The notes under the pieces are model-generated. The model was given only the letters and a program-made list of their open reading frames with translations. It was not told the DNA's origin and did not search any database. A stretch of DNA of 64,000 nt from Oscillospiraceae bacterium (lineage in GTDB: Bacteria > Bacillota > Clostridia > Oscillospirales > Oscillospiraceae), in assembly GCA_902778115.1 (NCBI GenBank), contig CACYWG010000007.1, positions 22,560-86,559 of the forward strand, given 5' to 3'. The position numbers and the translations under genes are program-made. Shown one piece after another: positions 10,499 through 19,910 of this stretch; position 1 is the first letter of the stretch, and the number at the start of each line of letters is the position of its first letter.

Positions 10499-12430
10499 TC
10501 AAATATCCAGATTGACAACGTATTTGGCGTTGGTTTCGATCCACTCGCGGCGGGGTTCGACCTCCTCGCCCATCAGTACCGTGAAGACCTGGTCGGCCAT
10601 GATGGCGTCCTTGAGCGTGATGCGGCGCAGAGAGCGCTGCTCCGGGTCCATCGTGGTCTCCCACAGCTCGTGCGGGTCCATCTCGCCCAGACCTTTGAAG
10701 CGGTTGATGTCCACCTTGGCGTTGGGGTTGTCGGCGCGCATTTCGGCGCTGATGCGGTCGCGCTCCTCGTCGGAGTAGGCCACGCGCTGCGTCTTGCCGC
10801 GCTGCAGCTTATACAGCGGAGGCACCGCGGAATAGACGTAGCCGCGCTCGATGAGCGGGCGCATATAGCGGAAGAAGAAGGTCAGCAGCAGGGTTCGGAT
10901 ATGGCTGCCGTCCACATCGGCATCGGCCATGATGATGATCTTGTGGTAGCGGAGCTTTTCGATGTTGAACTCGTCCCCGATGCCGGCGCCGAGCGCCACA
11001 ATCAGCGGATAGAGCTTGTCGTTGCCGTAGATCTTGTCGGCGCGCGCCTTTTCCACGTTGAGCATCTTGCCCCACATGGCCAGGATTGCCTGGAAGCGGC
11101 TGTCGCGGCCCTGGATGGCAGAGCCCGCGGCGGAATCGCCCTCGACGATGTAGATTTCACACAGCGAGGGGTCGCGCTCGTTGCAGTCCTGCAGCTTGTC
11201 CGGCATCTGGCCGGATTCAAGCCCCGTCTTGCGCCGGACGGATTCCTTGGCCTTGCGCGCGGCCTCGCGGGCGCGATTGGCCATCATGGCCTTCTCCAGG
11301 ATGGCCTTGGCCGCCTGGGGATGCTCTTCAAAATAAGTCGACAGCTGATCGTTGACGATGCCGTCGACCAGGGTGCGGATATAGGCGTTGCCCAGCTTCT
11401 GCTTGGTCTGGCCCTCAAACTGCGCCTCGGGGAGCTTGACGGAGATGACGGCGGAGATGCCCTCGCGCACGTCCTCGCCGGAGACCTTGTCCTCTCCCTT
11501 GATGATGTTGTTTTTCTGTCCGTAGGCGTTGATAACGCGCGTCAGGGCCGTTTTGAAGCCCGTCTCGTGCATGCCGCCTTCCGGGGTGTGGATGTCGTTG
11601 GCAAAGGAGACCAGGGTCTCGTTATAGCCGTCGTTGTACTGCAGCGCGATCTCGGCCACAGCGTCGCCCTTGGCGCCGGAAAGGTAGATGACCTCGTCAT
11701 GGACCGGCGTCTTGTGGCGGTTGAGCCAGCTGACAAATTCGCGGATGCCGCCCTGATAGTAGAGCGTGTCATCCTGCTCCTTGCCCTCGCGCTCGTCGCG
11801 CAGGATGATGGTCAGGCCGCCGTTGAGGAAGGCCTGCTCGCGAAGCCTGGTGTGCAGCACCTCGTAGTCATAGACCACGTCGTCGAACATCTCGGGATCG
11901 GGCTTGAAGCGCACGGTTGTGCCGGTGCGGTCGGTCGTGCCGACCACGTGGATCTCCTCGGTGATCTCGCCGCGGGAAAAGCGCATCTGATAGATTTTTT
12001 CATCTTTATGCACCCGCACTTCCAGCCATTCGGACAAAGCGTTGACCACGCTCGCGCCGACGCCGTGCAGGCCGCCGGAAACCTTGTAGCCTCCGCCGCC
12101 GAACTTGCCGCCGGCATGCAGCACCGTGAAGACGACCTCCAGGGCGCTCTTTCCGGTCTGCTCCTGGATGTCCACGGGGATGCCGCGGCCGTTGTCGCGC
12201 ACGCGGATCACGTCCCCCTGCTCGATCGTCACTTCGATCGCCGTGCAGAAGCCGGCCAGCGCCTCGTCGATGGAGTTGTCGACGATCTCGTAGACCAGAT
12301 GGTGAAGACCGGAGGAGGAGGTGGAGCCGATATACATACCGGGGCGCTTGCGCACCGCCTCCAGGCCTTCCAGCACCTGGATCTGCGAGGCGTCATATTC
12401 CTGTTTGACCTGTTCGATGTTGTCTGACAT
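10499..12430 (-). CDS. gyrB: DNA gyrase subunit B
   Basis: This 643-residue ATPase subunit of gyrase has a GHKL ATP-binding domain ([23 protein letters not shown]), a transducer domain and a TOPRIM domain ([18 protein letters not shown]). The segment that is normally PL(R/K)GK before LNVEKA reads AMWGK here, placing Trp453 at the E. coli Lys447 position. The gene follows remB on the same strand across a type A repeat. The length and domain order are normal for a non-proteobacterial GyrB. Confidence 0.97.
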   Translation of the reverse strand: MSDNIEQVKQEYDASQIQVLEGLEAVRKRPGMYIGSTSSSGLHHLVYEIVDNSIDEALAGFCTAIEVTIEQGDVIRVRDNGRGIPVDIQEQTGKSALEVVFTVLHAGGKFGGGGYKVSGGLHGVGASVVNALSEWLEVRVHKDEKIYQMRFSRGEITEEIHVVGTTDRTGTTVRFKPDPEMFDDVVYDYEVLHTRLREQAFLNGGLTIILRDEREGKEQDDTLYYQGGIREFVSWLNRHKTPVHDEVIYLSGAKGDAVAEIALQYNDGYNETLVSFANDIHTPEGGMHETGFKTALTRVINAYGQKNNIIKGEDKVSGEDVREGISAVISVKLPEAQFEGQTKQKLGNAYIRTLVDGIVNDQLSTYFEEHPQAAKAILEKAMMANRAREAARKAKESVRRKTGLESGQMPDKLQDCNERDPSLCEIYIVEGDSAAGSAIQGRDSRFQAILAMWGKMLNVEKARADKIYGNDKLYPLIVALGAGIGDEFNIEKLRYHKIIIMADADVDGSHIRTLLLTFFFRYMRPLIERGYVYSAVPPLYKLQRGKTQRVAYSDEERDRISAEMRADNPNAKVDINRFKGLGEMDPHELWETTMDPEQRSLRRITLKDAIMADQVFTVLMGEEVEPRREWIETNAKYVVNLDI

Positions 12431-12453
12431 AGATTCAATTTCCTTTCCATATA

Positions 12454-12587
12454 GGCTCCCTTTTTTGAAAGGGAGCTGTCACGCGCAGCGTGACTGAGGG
12501 TTATTCCGCTTAAAATCAGAGAAACCCTCCGTCATCCGCCTCGCGGAAGCTTGGCGGATGACACCTCCCTTCTGCAGAAGGGAGGCG
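12454..12587. repeat. Hairpin-bounded intergenic repeat, type A (copy 3)
   Basis: The element fills the gap between remB and gyrB. It has CTCCC...GGGAG hairpins at both ends, GACTGAGGGTT facing AACCCTCC, and an inner GTCATCCGCC/GGCGGATGAC pair. It ends one base before the remB stop codon. Confidence 0.82.
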
Positions 12588-12845
12588 CTATACCAGATCG
12601 CTTTCGCTGCGCTTGAGCAGCGTGGATGCGGCCATCTGGCTCAAAATCACCGATTTTTTCCATTTTTCACAGCATACGACGAAGGATTTGGGAAGATCCT
12701 CCGCCGCATTGACGACCTCGCCGGCCTGTTCCGACTGACGCAGAAACTTTCGCGTCAGATGGCTCTGGCTGGTGATATCCAGATCAAAAATGCCGACGAT
12801 GTCTTTTTTCGGGACGACCGTCCCCTTGCCCAGATGAAGATACAT
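12588..12845 (-). CDS. remB: DUF370/RemA-RemB family regulatory protein
   Basis: This 85-residue protein starts MYLHLGKGTVVPKKDIVGIFDLD, as in the DUF370 family. In Bacillus subtilis the yaaB/remB gene sits at exactly this place between recF and gyrB. RemA and RemB affect extracellular matrix genes there; whether this protein binds DNA is not known. Gene order supports the name more than sequence does. Confidence 0.85.
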   Translation of the reverse strand: MYLHLGKGTVVPKKDIVGIFDLDITSQSHLTRKFLRQSEQAGEVVNAAEDLPKSFVVCCEKWKKSVILSQMAASTLLKRSESDLV

Positions 12846-12850
12846 AAGTC

Positions 12851-12927
12851 AATTTGGAATGCGGAATTCGGAGTTCGGAATGACTTGATCATCTCATTCC
12901 GAATTTATCATTCCGAATTCCTAATTT
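12851..12927. repeat. Paired, opposed heptamer repeats (AATTCGG type)
   Basis: Heptamers on the plus strand at about 12851-12881 (AATTTGG, AATGCGG, AATTCGG, AGTTCGG) are followed by inverted ones at about 12896-12927. They could fold into a long hairpin. The element fills the gap between recF and remB, and the recF TAG stop at 12921-12923 lies inside it. Confidence 0.75.
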
Positions 12928-14027
12928 GTTTTGATCCTGCCCTTTTCGACAAAGAGCACCTTGCCGCCGGTGCGCCGGGAGATGCCCTCGTCCTCGCAGC
13001 AGGTGATCAGCGTCTGCCCGCCGCCGATGCGGTTGAGCACGAATTCCTGCCGCCTGGTGTCGAGCTCGGAGAGGACGTCGTCGAGCAGCAGGATCGGATA
13101 TTCTCCGGTTTCAGCCAGGAAGATCTCCCGCTCGGCCAGCTTCAGCGACAGCGCCGCCGTGCGCGTCTGCCCCTGAGAAGCAAAGCTGCGGGCCGGGCGG
13201 CCGTTGATGCTGATCTCCAGGTCGTCCTTGTGGGCGCCGGTCAGGCACTGGCCGGCCTCCAGCTCGGCCTGCCGGTGGCTTTCCTGATGGTCGCAGATGT
13301 CATAGTAGATGTCCCGGACGCTTGCGCCGGGATCCTTGACCGTGCTCACGGTGCAGTAGCGCAGGCTCAGAGCCTCGCCCTCGCCGGAAAACTCCCGGTG
13401 GATCGGCGCCGCGGCCTCCTGCAGCCGCTCGGCAAAGGCGGCGCGGTAGCGGATCAGATGGGCGGAAGCGCGCGCCATCGCGTCGGAAAATTCGTCGAGC
13501 GTATCCAGCAGCGAAGGCTTTTCCCGCCAGTCCTTCAAAATGCGGCTTTTGTGCTCGTACAGGCGGTTGAACTCCGCCAGTACCTCGGCATAGCGAGGGC
13601 GGATCTGGCTGATGGCGTTGTCCATCAGCCGGCGCCGCACGGCCGCTCCCTCCTTGATGAGGTTCAGATCGTCCGGGCAGAAGAGCACCGTATTGACGAC
13701 GGCGCTGAGCTCTCCGGCTGTCTTTTTTACGCCGTTGACCTGGATCTTTTTGGCCTGGCCCGGCTGCATCAGCAATCGGATGCTCTGCGGCCGCTCATGG
13801 CTGTACACCTCGGCCAGGATCTCCGCCGCGCTGTAGCCGAAGCCGATCAGCTCCCGGTCAAAGCGCGTGCGGAAGCTCCGTCCGGCCGAGAGCATATACA
13901 CGGCCTCCAGCAGATTGGTCTTTCCCTGGGCGTTCGGCCCCGTGATGACATTGGTGTCCGGCGCAAACTCCGCCGTCTCCCACTCATAGTTCCGAAAGCC
14001 GTTGAGGGCGATCTTTTCGACTCTCAT
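12921..14027 (-). CDS. recF: DNA replication and repair protein RecF
   Basis: This 368-residue SMC-like ATPase helps load RecA at gaps. Walker A is [13 protein letters not shown], the signature-like region is [16 protein letters not shown], and Walker B is [12 protein letters not shown]. Its ATG overlaps the stop of the S4-domain gene by 4 bases (ATGA), which fixes the start. It is part of the dnaA-dnaN-S4-recF-remB-gyrB-gyrA cluster. Confidence 0.96.
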   Translation of the reverse strand: MRVEKIALNGFRNYEWETAEFAPDTNVITGPNAQGKTNLLEAVYMLSAGRSFRTRFDRELIGFGYSAAEILAEVYSHERPQSIRLLMQPGQAKKIQVNGVKKTAGELSAVVNTVLFCPDDLNLIKEGAAVRRRLMDNAISQIRPRYAEVLAEFNRLYEHKSRILKDWREKPSLLDTLDEFSDAMARASAHLIRYRAAFAERLQEAAAPIHREFSGEGEALSLRYCTVSTVKDPGASVRDIYYDICDHQESHRQAELEAGQCLTGAHKDDLEISINGRPARSFASQGQTRTAALSLKLAEREIFLAETGEYPILLLDDVLSELDTRRQEFVLNRIGGGQTLITCCEDEGISRRTGGKVLFVEKGRIKTN

Positions 14028-14236
14028 GCCTGCTGCACGTCCAGCTCGAAGCGGTCAAAGCAGACCTTGTCGCCCGGACGGATCTTTTTACCGCGCATCG
14101 TGCAGACTTCGCCGTTGACCGTGACAAGTCCATCGGCGATGACCGCTTTGGCCTCGCCGCCGGTGCCGACCGCGGCCGCATATTTCAGCAGTGCGTCAAG
14201 CTTGATGAACTCGGTGTGGATCGTAATCGTTTCCAT
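14024..14236 (-). CDS. yaaA: S4-domain RNA-binding protein (YaaA type)
   Basis: This 70-residue protein is a single S4 RNA-binding domain ([29 protein letters not shown]). Its place between dnaN and recF matches B. subtilis yaaA, which is implicated in ribosome large-subunit assembly. Its stop overlaps the recF start, and a heptamer repeat occupies the short gap after dnaN. Confidence 0.9.
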   Translation of the reverse strand: METITIHTEFIKLDALLKYAAAVGTGGEAKAVIADGLVTVNGEVCTMRGKKIRPGDKVCFDRFELDVQQA

Positions 14237-14244
14237 AGAAACCT

Positions 14245-14273
14245 CTAAAAACTAAAAACTAAAATCTATAAAC
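14245..14273. repeat. Heptamer tandem repeat (CTAAAAA type) between dnaN and the S4 gene
   Basis: The 7-base units CTAAAAA (twice), CTAAAAT and CTATAAA run in exact phase from just after the dnaN stop to the GAGG of the S4 gene. Confidence 0.85.
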
Positions 14274-14276
14274 TGT

Positions 14277-15389
14277 TTATTCACCCGCTCTCAGACGCAC
14301 GGGCAGGATCATGTAGGTAAAGCTCCTGCTGCCGTCGGCGGCCTCAATCACGCTGGGAGAGGCGGCGGTATTCAGGCAGATATGCAGCTTGTCCGTACCG
14401 GAGGCCTTCAGCGCGTCCATCAGATAACGGTCGTTGAAGCCGATCTCCAGATCCTCGCCGCTGCCCTCGCAGGAGCACTGATCCTCCGCCTTGCCGACCG
14501 GCGTCACGCAAAGGCAGTCGATCAGACCGTCACTGAAGCGCATGCGCACCGGAGAGGAGTTTTTCTCGCTGACGATCAGCGCTACGCGGTCGATGACGCT
14601 CATCAGCTCGGCGCGGTCGACCTCGACCACATGACGGAAGTTTTCGGGGATGGACTTGCGGTAGTTGAGAAATTCGCCCTCGAGACGGCGGGTGACGACC
14701 ACAGTCTCCCCAATAGCAAAGGAAATGTGCTTGCTGCCGACGGAAATCTGGACCTCGCCCTCCTCGTCGGAGCAGATGCGCTCCACGTCGCTGAGCGCGG
14801 AGCCGGGCACGACAAAGCTGCAGTTTTCGAGTTTGCCTTCTTCGATCTCCTCGCAGCGCTTGGCCAGGCGGTATCCGTCCACAGACACCATGGTGAGCGC
14901 CTGATCCTCGATTTCAAAGAGCGTGCCGGTGTAGATGGGGCGCACGTCGCTGGTCGCGACGGCGAAGATCGTCTGATTGATCATGCTGCGCAGAGTCTTC
15001 TGCGGCAGAGTGATGTTATTGACGCTGTCCACACTGGGCATTTCCGGATAATCGCCGGAGAACATGCCCATGAAGTGAAAGTCGCTGCGGCCGCACTTGA
15101 CATTAACGGTGTTGTTGCTGTCGGTCGAAACGGTGACGATGCCGTCCGGCAGACGGCGGATCATCTCGCCGAAAAGGCGCGCGCCGACCACGATGGAGCC
15201 GGCTTCTTCGATCTCGGCGCCGATGTTGGTATAGATGCCCTCCTTCAGATCATAGCCGGTCACACGCAGATCGTCACCTGCCTGCAGCAGCAGACCTTCC
15301 AGCGCGGGGATCGGGCTCTTGGAGGCAGCCGCACGGGAGGCGATCGTCACAGCGCTCTGAAGCAGATATTTTTCGCAGCTGAATTTCAT
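14277..15389 (-). CDS. dnaN: DNA polymerase III sliding clamp (beta subunit)
   Basis: This 370-residue clamp protein has the usual three repeated domains (MKFSCEKYLLQSAV at the start, a hydrophobic partner-binding groove, and a C terminus ending MILPVRL). It forms a ring dimer that tethers the replicative polymerase to DNA. AGGAGG precedes the ATG at 15389. It lies downstream of dnaA across a 225-bp region with DnaA-box-like sites. Confidence 0.96.
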   Translation of the reverse strand: MKFSCEKYLLQSAVTIASRAAASKSPIPALEGLLLQAGDDLRVTGYDLKEGIYTNIGAEIEEAGSIVVGARLFGEMIRRLPDGIVTVSTDSNNTVNVKCGRSDFHFMGMFSGDYPEMPSVDSVNNITLPQKTLRSMINQTIFAVATSDVRPIYTGTLFEIEDQALTMVSVDGYRLAKRCEEIEEGKLENCSFVVPGSALSDVERICSDEEGEVQISVGSKHISFAIGETVVVTRRLEGEFLNYRKSIPENFRHVVEVDRAELMSVIDRVALIVSEKNSSPVRMRFSDGLIDCLCVTPVGKAEDQCSCEGSGEDLEIGFNDRYLMDALKASGTDKLHICLNTAASPSVIEAADGSRSFTYMILPVRLRAGE

Positions 15390-15614
15390 TGGTATTCCTC
15401 CTCAGGAAATTTTTATCTATTTATCTTTTTGTCTATTTGTTTGTTATTGTTGTTTCAGAAAAAATTATTGTGGAAAAGGGGATTTTTTGAGCTGCTGCAA
15501 GGCTTTTTGCTGTGGAGAAAAAAGTAGATAATTTTCTGCTTTTCAACACGGGCGGCGGCTGATTATTTGATAACATCTTTCTTTTCCACTTTTTACAGCA
15601 GATTGTGGAGAAAA
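15390..15614. other. oriC: Candidate oriC: DnaA boxes and AT-rich tract between dnaN and dnaA
   Basis: Three sites differ from the TGTGGATAA box by one base and share one orientation: TGTGGAAAA at 15469-15477 and TGTGGAGAA at 15511-15519 and 15604-15612. Two weaker sites in the opposite orientation are at 15540-15548 and 15592-15600. A T-rich tract of about 60 bases at 15405-15465 could be the unwinding element. The dnaA-dnaN spacer is the usual place of a Firmicute origin. The strand layout of the neighbourhood argues some caution. Confidence 0.6.
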
Positions 15615-16919
15615 TCAGGAGTTGATGTTGGAGGTGATATCGCGGATCGTGCCGGCCATGACGGGGTCGGTTTTGACCATGTCCTCCACCTTGCGGATGG
15701 AGGCGAGCACGGTGGCGTGGTTGCGGTCCTGATATTCGGCGCCGATCTCCTGCAGGGAGAGGTTCGTCAGAGAGCGCATCAGATACATCGACACCTGGCG
15801 GGCCTTGGCCACCTGCTTGGAGCGGTTTTGACCGCGGATCTCGTCGCTGGTCAGGGAATAGTAGCGCGCCGTCTCGCGGATGATGATCTCAGGCGTGGGA
15901 ATGAAGGTGCCGGTGCGGATCACGTCTTTGATGGCCCGCTCGACCGATTCGGTGGTGATGACATCGTTGAGGATCTCCTTATAGGCGGTCAGGCGCTTGA
16001 TGACACCCTCCAGCTGGCGGATATTGGAGGTGATTTTGCCGGCGATATATTCGACGGCCTCGTTGGAGAGGACCAGACCGAGCTGGGCGGCTTTGTTGCG
16101 CGTGATGGCCATGCGCGTTTCCAGGTCGGGCGGCTGGATATCCGCCATCAGACCGCCTTCAAAGCGGGTGCGCAGGCGGTCGTCCAGCACGCTCATCTCC
16201 ATCGGCGGGCGGTCGGAGGTGATGACGATCTGGTGGCCGGCCTCATAGAGATTGTTGAAGGTGTGGAAAAATTCGTTCTGCGTGGCCTGCTTGCCGGCGA
16301 TGAACTGGATATCGTCCACCAGAAACAGATCAACGTTGCGGTACTTGCTGCGAAATTCCTCGCCGGTGCCGTCCTTGATGGCCTTGACCATCTGGACGGT
16401 GAAATCGTCGCCCTTGATATAGGCGATCTTCTTGGAGGGATCGTTTTCCTGGATGTAATGGCCGATCGCCAGCAGCAGGTGCGTCTTGCCCAGGCCGGAA
16501 TTGCCGTAGATAAACAGCGGATTGTAGGAAGCGCCGGGATTTTTGGCAACACTGATGGCAGCCGCGTGGGCAAATTTATTGGAATTGCCGACGATAAAGT
16601 TGTCAAAAGTGTAGCCCGCCATCTCCGGCAGCATGTTCTCTGTTTTTTTGCGCAGCTCGTAATCCCGGATCTCGTCGCCGGAGAGCACCTGCAGGTCAAA
16701 GTCCTGGGAGAACAGATCGCTCAGCGCCTCTTTGATGATGCTCCCATAGCGGGTGTTGATGATGTTGCCCTTGAATTCGCTGGGGCTGTGGAGCACCAGG
16801 CAGTTTTCATCCAGGCCGACGGGCGTGCAGTCGTCAAACCAGGTATTCATGGCGGTCGGCGTCAGTTTTTTTGATAAAACCTCCAGGATGCTCTGCCAGA
16901 TATCGTTGAGAGAATTCAT
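15615..16919 (-). CDS. dnaA: Chromosomal replication initiator DnaA
   Basis: This 434-residue AAA+ initiator has the N-terminal DnaB-contact domain, Walker A GNSGLGKTHL, Walker B LFLVDDIQF, sensor and box VI motifs, and a C-terminal helix-turn-helix with the DnaA signature YQDRNHATVLASIRKVE. GAGGTG precedes the ATG. The promoter is just upstream, and dpaB's terminator separates it from the sporulation genes. rpmH, the usual divergent neighbour, is absent. Confidence 0.97.
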   Translation of the reverse strand: MNSLNDIWQSILEVLSKKLTPTAMNTWFDDCTPVGLDENCLVLHSPSEFKGNIINTRYGSIIKEALSDLFSQDFDLQVLSGDEIRDYELRKKTENMLPEMAGYTFDNFIVGNSNKFAHAAAISVAKNPGASYNPLFIYGNSGLGKTHLLLAIGHYIQENDPSKKIAYIKGDDFTVQMVKAIKDGTGEEFRSKYRNVDLFLVDDIQFIAGKQATQNEFFHTFNNLYEAGHQIVITSDRPPMEMSVLDDRLRTRFEGGLMADIQPPDLETRMAITRNKAAQLGLVLSNEAVEYIAGKITSNIRQLEGVIKRLTAYKEILNDVITTESVERAIKDVIRTGTFIPTPEIIIRETARYYSLTSDEIRGQNRSKQVAKARQVSMYLMRSLTNLSLQEIGAEYQDRNHATVLASIRKVEDMVKTDPVMAGTIRDITSNINS

Positions 16920-16957
16920 AGTAACACCTCTTTGGCGATAGTTTCCTTATCCTACTC

Positions 16958-16986
16958 ATTATAGCAAAAATCCACTCTTATTGCAA
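16958..16986 (-). promoter_or_regulatory. dnaA promoter
   Basis: On the minus strand TTGCAA (16981-16986) and a perfect TATAAT (16958-16963) are 17 bases apart, about 40 bases before the dnaA start. Confidence 0.8.
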
Positions 16987-17032
16987 CATGATTCGGAAGA
17001 TCTAAATATAAATAATGTAACCAGATAGAAAG

Positions 17033-17070
17033 AAAAGAAAACCTTGAGCGGATGCTCAAGGTTTTCTTTT
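17033..17070 (-). terminator. Terminator of dpaA-dpaB
   Basis: A perfect 17-bp stem (17033-17049 with 17054-17070) with a 4-base loop and A/T-rich flanks directly follows the dpaB stop, whose first base overlaps the stem. Confidence 0.9.
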
Positions 17071-17648
17071 CATGGCCGCAGCGGAACGAGGATCGGCTGC
17101 AGCTGTTTTCCCTGCAGCGCGGCGGAGACGCTATCCCCCAGCAGCGAAAAATCCGCCTGCAGCGAGCAGGGCTTTTTCACGGGATCATCCTGCCGGAATG
17201 GCACAAAGTAGACGTTTTTGCGGTTGAGGAGCCGCGCGATGTTCTCCGCCGAGCCGCTGAGGCCGTCATTGGTGGAAAAGGCGATCACCAGGGGTTTTCC
17301 ATTGCGCAGATGGGCCTTGGCCGCCATGGCAACACAGCTGTCCGTGAGTCCGTGTGCAAGCTTTCCCAGGGTGTTTCCGGTACAGGGCGCGATCAGCAGC
17401 GCGTCCATCGGCTCTTTCGGGCCGAGAGGCTCCGCCTCGGCGATGGAGGTCACCGGCTTTCTTCCGGTCAGCGCTTCCAAACGGCGCAGATGCTCCGCCG
17501 CCGTGCCGAAGCGGCTGTCGGTGCGCGCGGCGGTCTCGCTCATGATGGGGATCAGCTCATAGTCCTCTTTCAGCTTCTCCGCCGCGGCAAACAGCGTCTC
17601 ATACGTACAGTAGGAGCCGCAGAGCGAAAGCCCCAGTTTTTTCTTCAT
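17070..17648 (-). CDS. dpaB: Dipicolinate synthase subunit B
   Basis: This 192-residue flavoprotein-like subunit (SpoVFB) acts with DpaA to make dipicolinic acid, the spore-core chelator of calcium. The typical features are LGLSLCGSYCT near the start and the PCTGNTLGKLA and NDGLSGSAENI segments of the phosphopantothenoylcysteine decarboxylase-like fold. Its ATG overlaps the dpaA stop by 4 bases. It indicates a sporulating host and is expected to be under late mother-cell control, although I cannot identify a SigK promoter with confidence. Confidence 0.92.
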   Translation of the reverse strand: MKKKLGLSLCGSYCTYETLFAAAEKLKEDYELIPIMSETAARTDSRFGTAAEHLRRLEALTGRKPVTSIAEAEPLGPKEPMDALLIAPCTGNTLGKLAHGLTDSCVAMAAKAHLRNGKPLVIAFSTNDGLSGSAENIARLLNRKNVYFVPFRQDDPVKKPCSLQADFSLLGDSVSAALQGKQLQPILVPLRP

Positions 17649-18496
17649 TCCCGTTCCTCCTTCATCGCCCGGCGAAATTCCCGCCGCAGCAGCTCCGCCG
17701 CCGACTGCGGCGCGCTTCTGCCGGGCAGGCCGGGCGCCGCCAGGCAGCGCAGCCCGAGGTTTTCCGCCAGATTCCGGTCATAGCCGCCCGGCGCCGAGGC
17801 AAGCTCCAGCAGCAGCGCCGTCTCCGGCAGGCAGCAGAGAAAGGCCTCGCCGAGCACACGCTCCGGTACGGTGTTGACCACATAATCAAAGCCGCCGCTC
17901 AGTGTGTCGAAGGGCAGGGCTGTATAGCCCCGCGCCTCCGCCTCCGCGCGGCTCTCTTCGCGCCGGGCCGCCACCGTCACAGCCGCGCCCAGCGCCTTCA
18001 GTTTGACGGCCAGCAGCCGCCCGATCCGGCCGAAGCCGCTCACCAGCACGCTGCTGCCGCAGAGACTGCGCTCGCTCTCCTGCAGCAGCAAGCCGACGGC
18101 GCCCTCCGCCGTCAGCGCGGCGTTGCCGATCACAAAGCCGGGCCGCCGCATCCAGTCCACCGGCAGCAGGCCCTGCGAGACGGCCTGCTGCCGCAGCCGC
18201 TCCGAAAACATCCCGCCGAACACGATCTGCCCGGGCCACAGCGCGTCCATGACTTCCTCCGTCCGGCAGGGCAGGCGGGCATAGGGCGCGTTCAGCAGCC
18301 CGCCCTTCTCCACAGGCAGGGGCAGGAGCACCGCGTCCGCGCCGTAGAGCGCGGCCTGCAGATGCTCCGCGCGCGGGATTTCCTCCGGCAGCTCCGCCCG
18401 CTCCAGCGCAAAGCTCTGCAGCCGCTCTCCGTCGCGCTGCAGCAGACCCGCCAGCAGCACCGCGCGGCGGTCTCCGCCGATCACAGCAACTTTCAC
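17645..18496 (-). CDS. dpaA: Dipicolinate synthase subunit A
   Basis: This 283-residue protein (SpoVFA) is a Rossmann-fold dehydrogenase. The N-terminal part starts KVAVIGGDRRAV, and a second nucleotide-binding motif VSGFGRIGRLLAVKL lies near the middle. I choose the GTG at 18496 because GAGGTG ends 6 bases before it; the ATG at 18502 would leave almost no spacer. The gene is coupled to dpaB by an ATGA overlap and is divergent from thyA. Confidence 0.9.
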   Translation of the reverse strand: MKVAVIGGDRRAVLLAGLLQRDGERLQSFALERAELPEEIPRAEHLQAALYGADAVLLPLPVEKGGLLNAPYARLPCRTEEVMDALWPGQIVFGGMFSERLRQQAVSQGLLPVDWMRRPGFVIGNAALTAEGAVGLLLQESERSLCGSSVLVSGFGRIGRLLAVKLKALGAAVTVAARREESRAEAEARGYTALPFDTLSGGFDYVVNTVPERVLGEAFLCCLPETALLLELASAPGGYDRNLAENLGLRCLAAPGLPGRSAPQSAAELLRREFRRAMKEERE

Positions 18497-18525
18497 TCGC
18501 ATCACCTCAAGCCATCGTATTCCTG

Positions 18526-18554
18526 TGGACAAGGCGCGGTGACTGTGTTAGAAT
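18526..18554 (+). promoter_or_regulatory. thyA-dfrA promoter
   Basis: TGGACA (18526-18531) and TAGAAT (18549-18554) are 17 bases apart. A further TATAAT at 18573-18578 lacks a good -35 box. The thyA start follows at 18598. Confidence 0.6.
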
Positions 18555-18597
18555 GAACGGGTACAATTCAAATATAATGGCAACGGGAGGGTAAACC

Positions 18598-19428
18598 ATG
18601 AGCAGAGCAGATGAAATATTTATCCAAAACTGCAAAGATATACTGGAAAACGGCATCTGGGACACAGACCGCGAGGTGCGTCCTCGCTGGGAGGACGGAA
18701 GCCCGGCACACACCATCAAGAAGTTCGGCATTGTCAACCGCTATAATCTGGCCGAGGAATTCCCCATCCTCACCATCCGCCGCACCTTCTGGAAGTCCGC
18801 CATCGACGAGCTGCTGTGGATCTGGCAGGCCAAGAGCAATAACGTCCATGAGCTGCGCACCCGCGTCTGGGACGCCTGGGCCGACGAAAACGGCTCCATC
18901 GGCAAGGCCTATGGCTATCAGCTGGGCGTGAAGCACCACTATCCCGAGGGCGACATGGACCAGGTGGACAAGGTGCTCTGGGACCTCAAGCACAACCCCG
19001 CCTCCCGCCGCATCATGACCAATATCTATACTTTCGCCGATCTGAGCGAGATGGCGCTCTATCCCTGCGCCTATTCGATGACCTTCAACGTCAGCGGCAA
19101 CAAGCTCAACGCCATCCTGAACCAGCGCAGCCAGGACATGCTGGCCGCCAACAACTGGAACGTGGTGCAGTATTCCGTGCTGACGATGATGATCGCCCAG
19201 GTCACCGGCTTTGAACCCGGCGAATTTGTGCACGTCATCGCCGACGCGCATATCTACGACCGCCATGTGCCCGCCATCGAGGAAATCATCAAGAACGAGC
19301 CCAAGCCGGCGCCGAAGTTCATCATCGACCCGAGCGTGGACGACTTCTACAAGTTCACCCGCGACAGCTTCAAGATGGAAGGCTACGAGTACTCCGACTT
19401 CAACGGGAAGATCCCCGTGGCGGTGTGA
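18598..19428 (+). CDS. thyA: Thymidylate synthase
   Basis: This 276-residue enzyme converts dUMP to dTMP with methylene-tetrahydrofolate. The catalytic Cys is residue 157 in LYPCAYSMTFNV, and RSQDM, NVVQYS and HIYDRH match the folate/dUMP-binding segments. The residue after the catalytic Cys is Ala rather than the usual His, and Thr replaces the usual Gln four positions further on. GGGAGGG precedes the ATG. The gene overlaps or touches dfrA, forming the classic pair in which DHFR recycles the dihydrofolate that ThyA makes. Confidence 0.93.
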   Translation: MSRADEIFIQNCKDILENGIWDTDREVRPRWEDGSPAHTIKKFGIVNRYNLAEEFPILTIRRTFWKSAIDELLWIWQAKSNNVHELRTRVWDAWADENGSIGKAYGYQLGVKHHYPEGDMDQVDKVLWDLKHNPASRRIMTNIYTFADLSEMALYPCAYSMTFNVSGNKLNAILNQRSQDMLAANNWNVVQYSVLTMMIAQVTGFEPGEFVHVIADAHIYDRHVPAIEEIIKNEPKPAPKFIIDPSVDDFYKFTRDSFKMEGYEYSDFNGKIPVAV

Positions 19429-19430
19429 GC

Positions 19431-19910
19431 ATGGACGCGATCGTCGCAGTCTATGCCGACTGGGGCATCGGCGACGGCGGCACCCAGCCCGTGGTGCTCA
19501 AGGCCGACCGCGCCCACTTCCGCGAGCTGACGAAGGGCGCGGCGGTGATCGTCGGCCGCCGGACGCTGGGGGATTTTCCCGGCGGGAAGCCGCTCAAGGG
19601 CAGAGACAACCTGGTCGTCACCCGGCAGGATATCGAAATCCCCGGCGCGCGCGTCGTGCACTCCACCGAGGAGGCGCTGGCCGCGGCTGCGGAATATGAG
19701 CGCTGCCTGGTCATCGGCGGAGCCAGCATCTATCGGCAGTTCTTTCCCCACATAAACCGTGTTTTTATTACAAAAATTGACTTGACTCCCCACTCGGACA
19801 GTTTTTTTCCCAATCTCGACGAGGATCCCGCCTGGGTCTGCACGGAGAGCGGCCCCTGGCTGGAGGAGGACGGCCTGCGCTATCAGTTCTGCACCTACGA
19901 GAGAGTTTAG
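19431..19910 (+). CDS. dfrA: Dihydrofolate reductase
   Basis: This 159-residue enzyme reduces dihydrofolate with NADPH. The family features are AVYADWGIG (Met20-loop region), the acidic substrate-binding Asp in LKADRAHF, the NADPH motif GRRTL and IGGASIYRQF. A GTG at 19425 that overlaps the thyA stop is an alternative start, and neither has a strong ribosome binding site, so re-initiation after thyA is likely. The TAG stop lies in the first unit of a heptamer repeat. Confidence 0.93.
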   Translation: MDAIVAVYADWGIGDGGTQPVVLKADRAHFRELTKGAAVIVGRRTLGDFPGGKPLKGRDNLVVTRQDIEIPGARVVHSTEEALAAAAEYERCLVIGGASIYRQFFPHINRVFITKIDLTPHSDSFFPNLDEDPAWVCTESGPWLEEDGLRYQFCTYERV

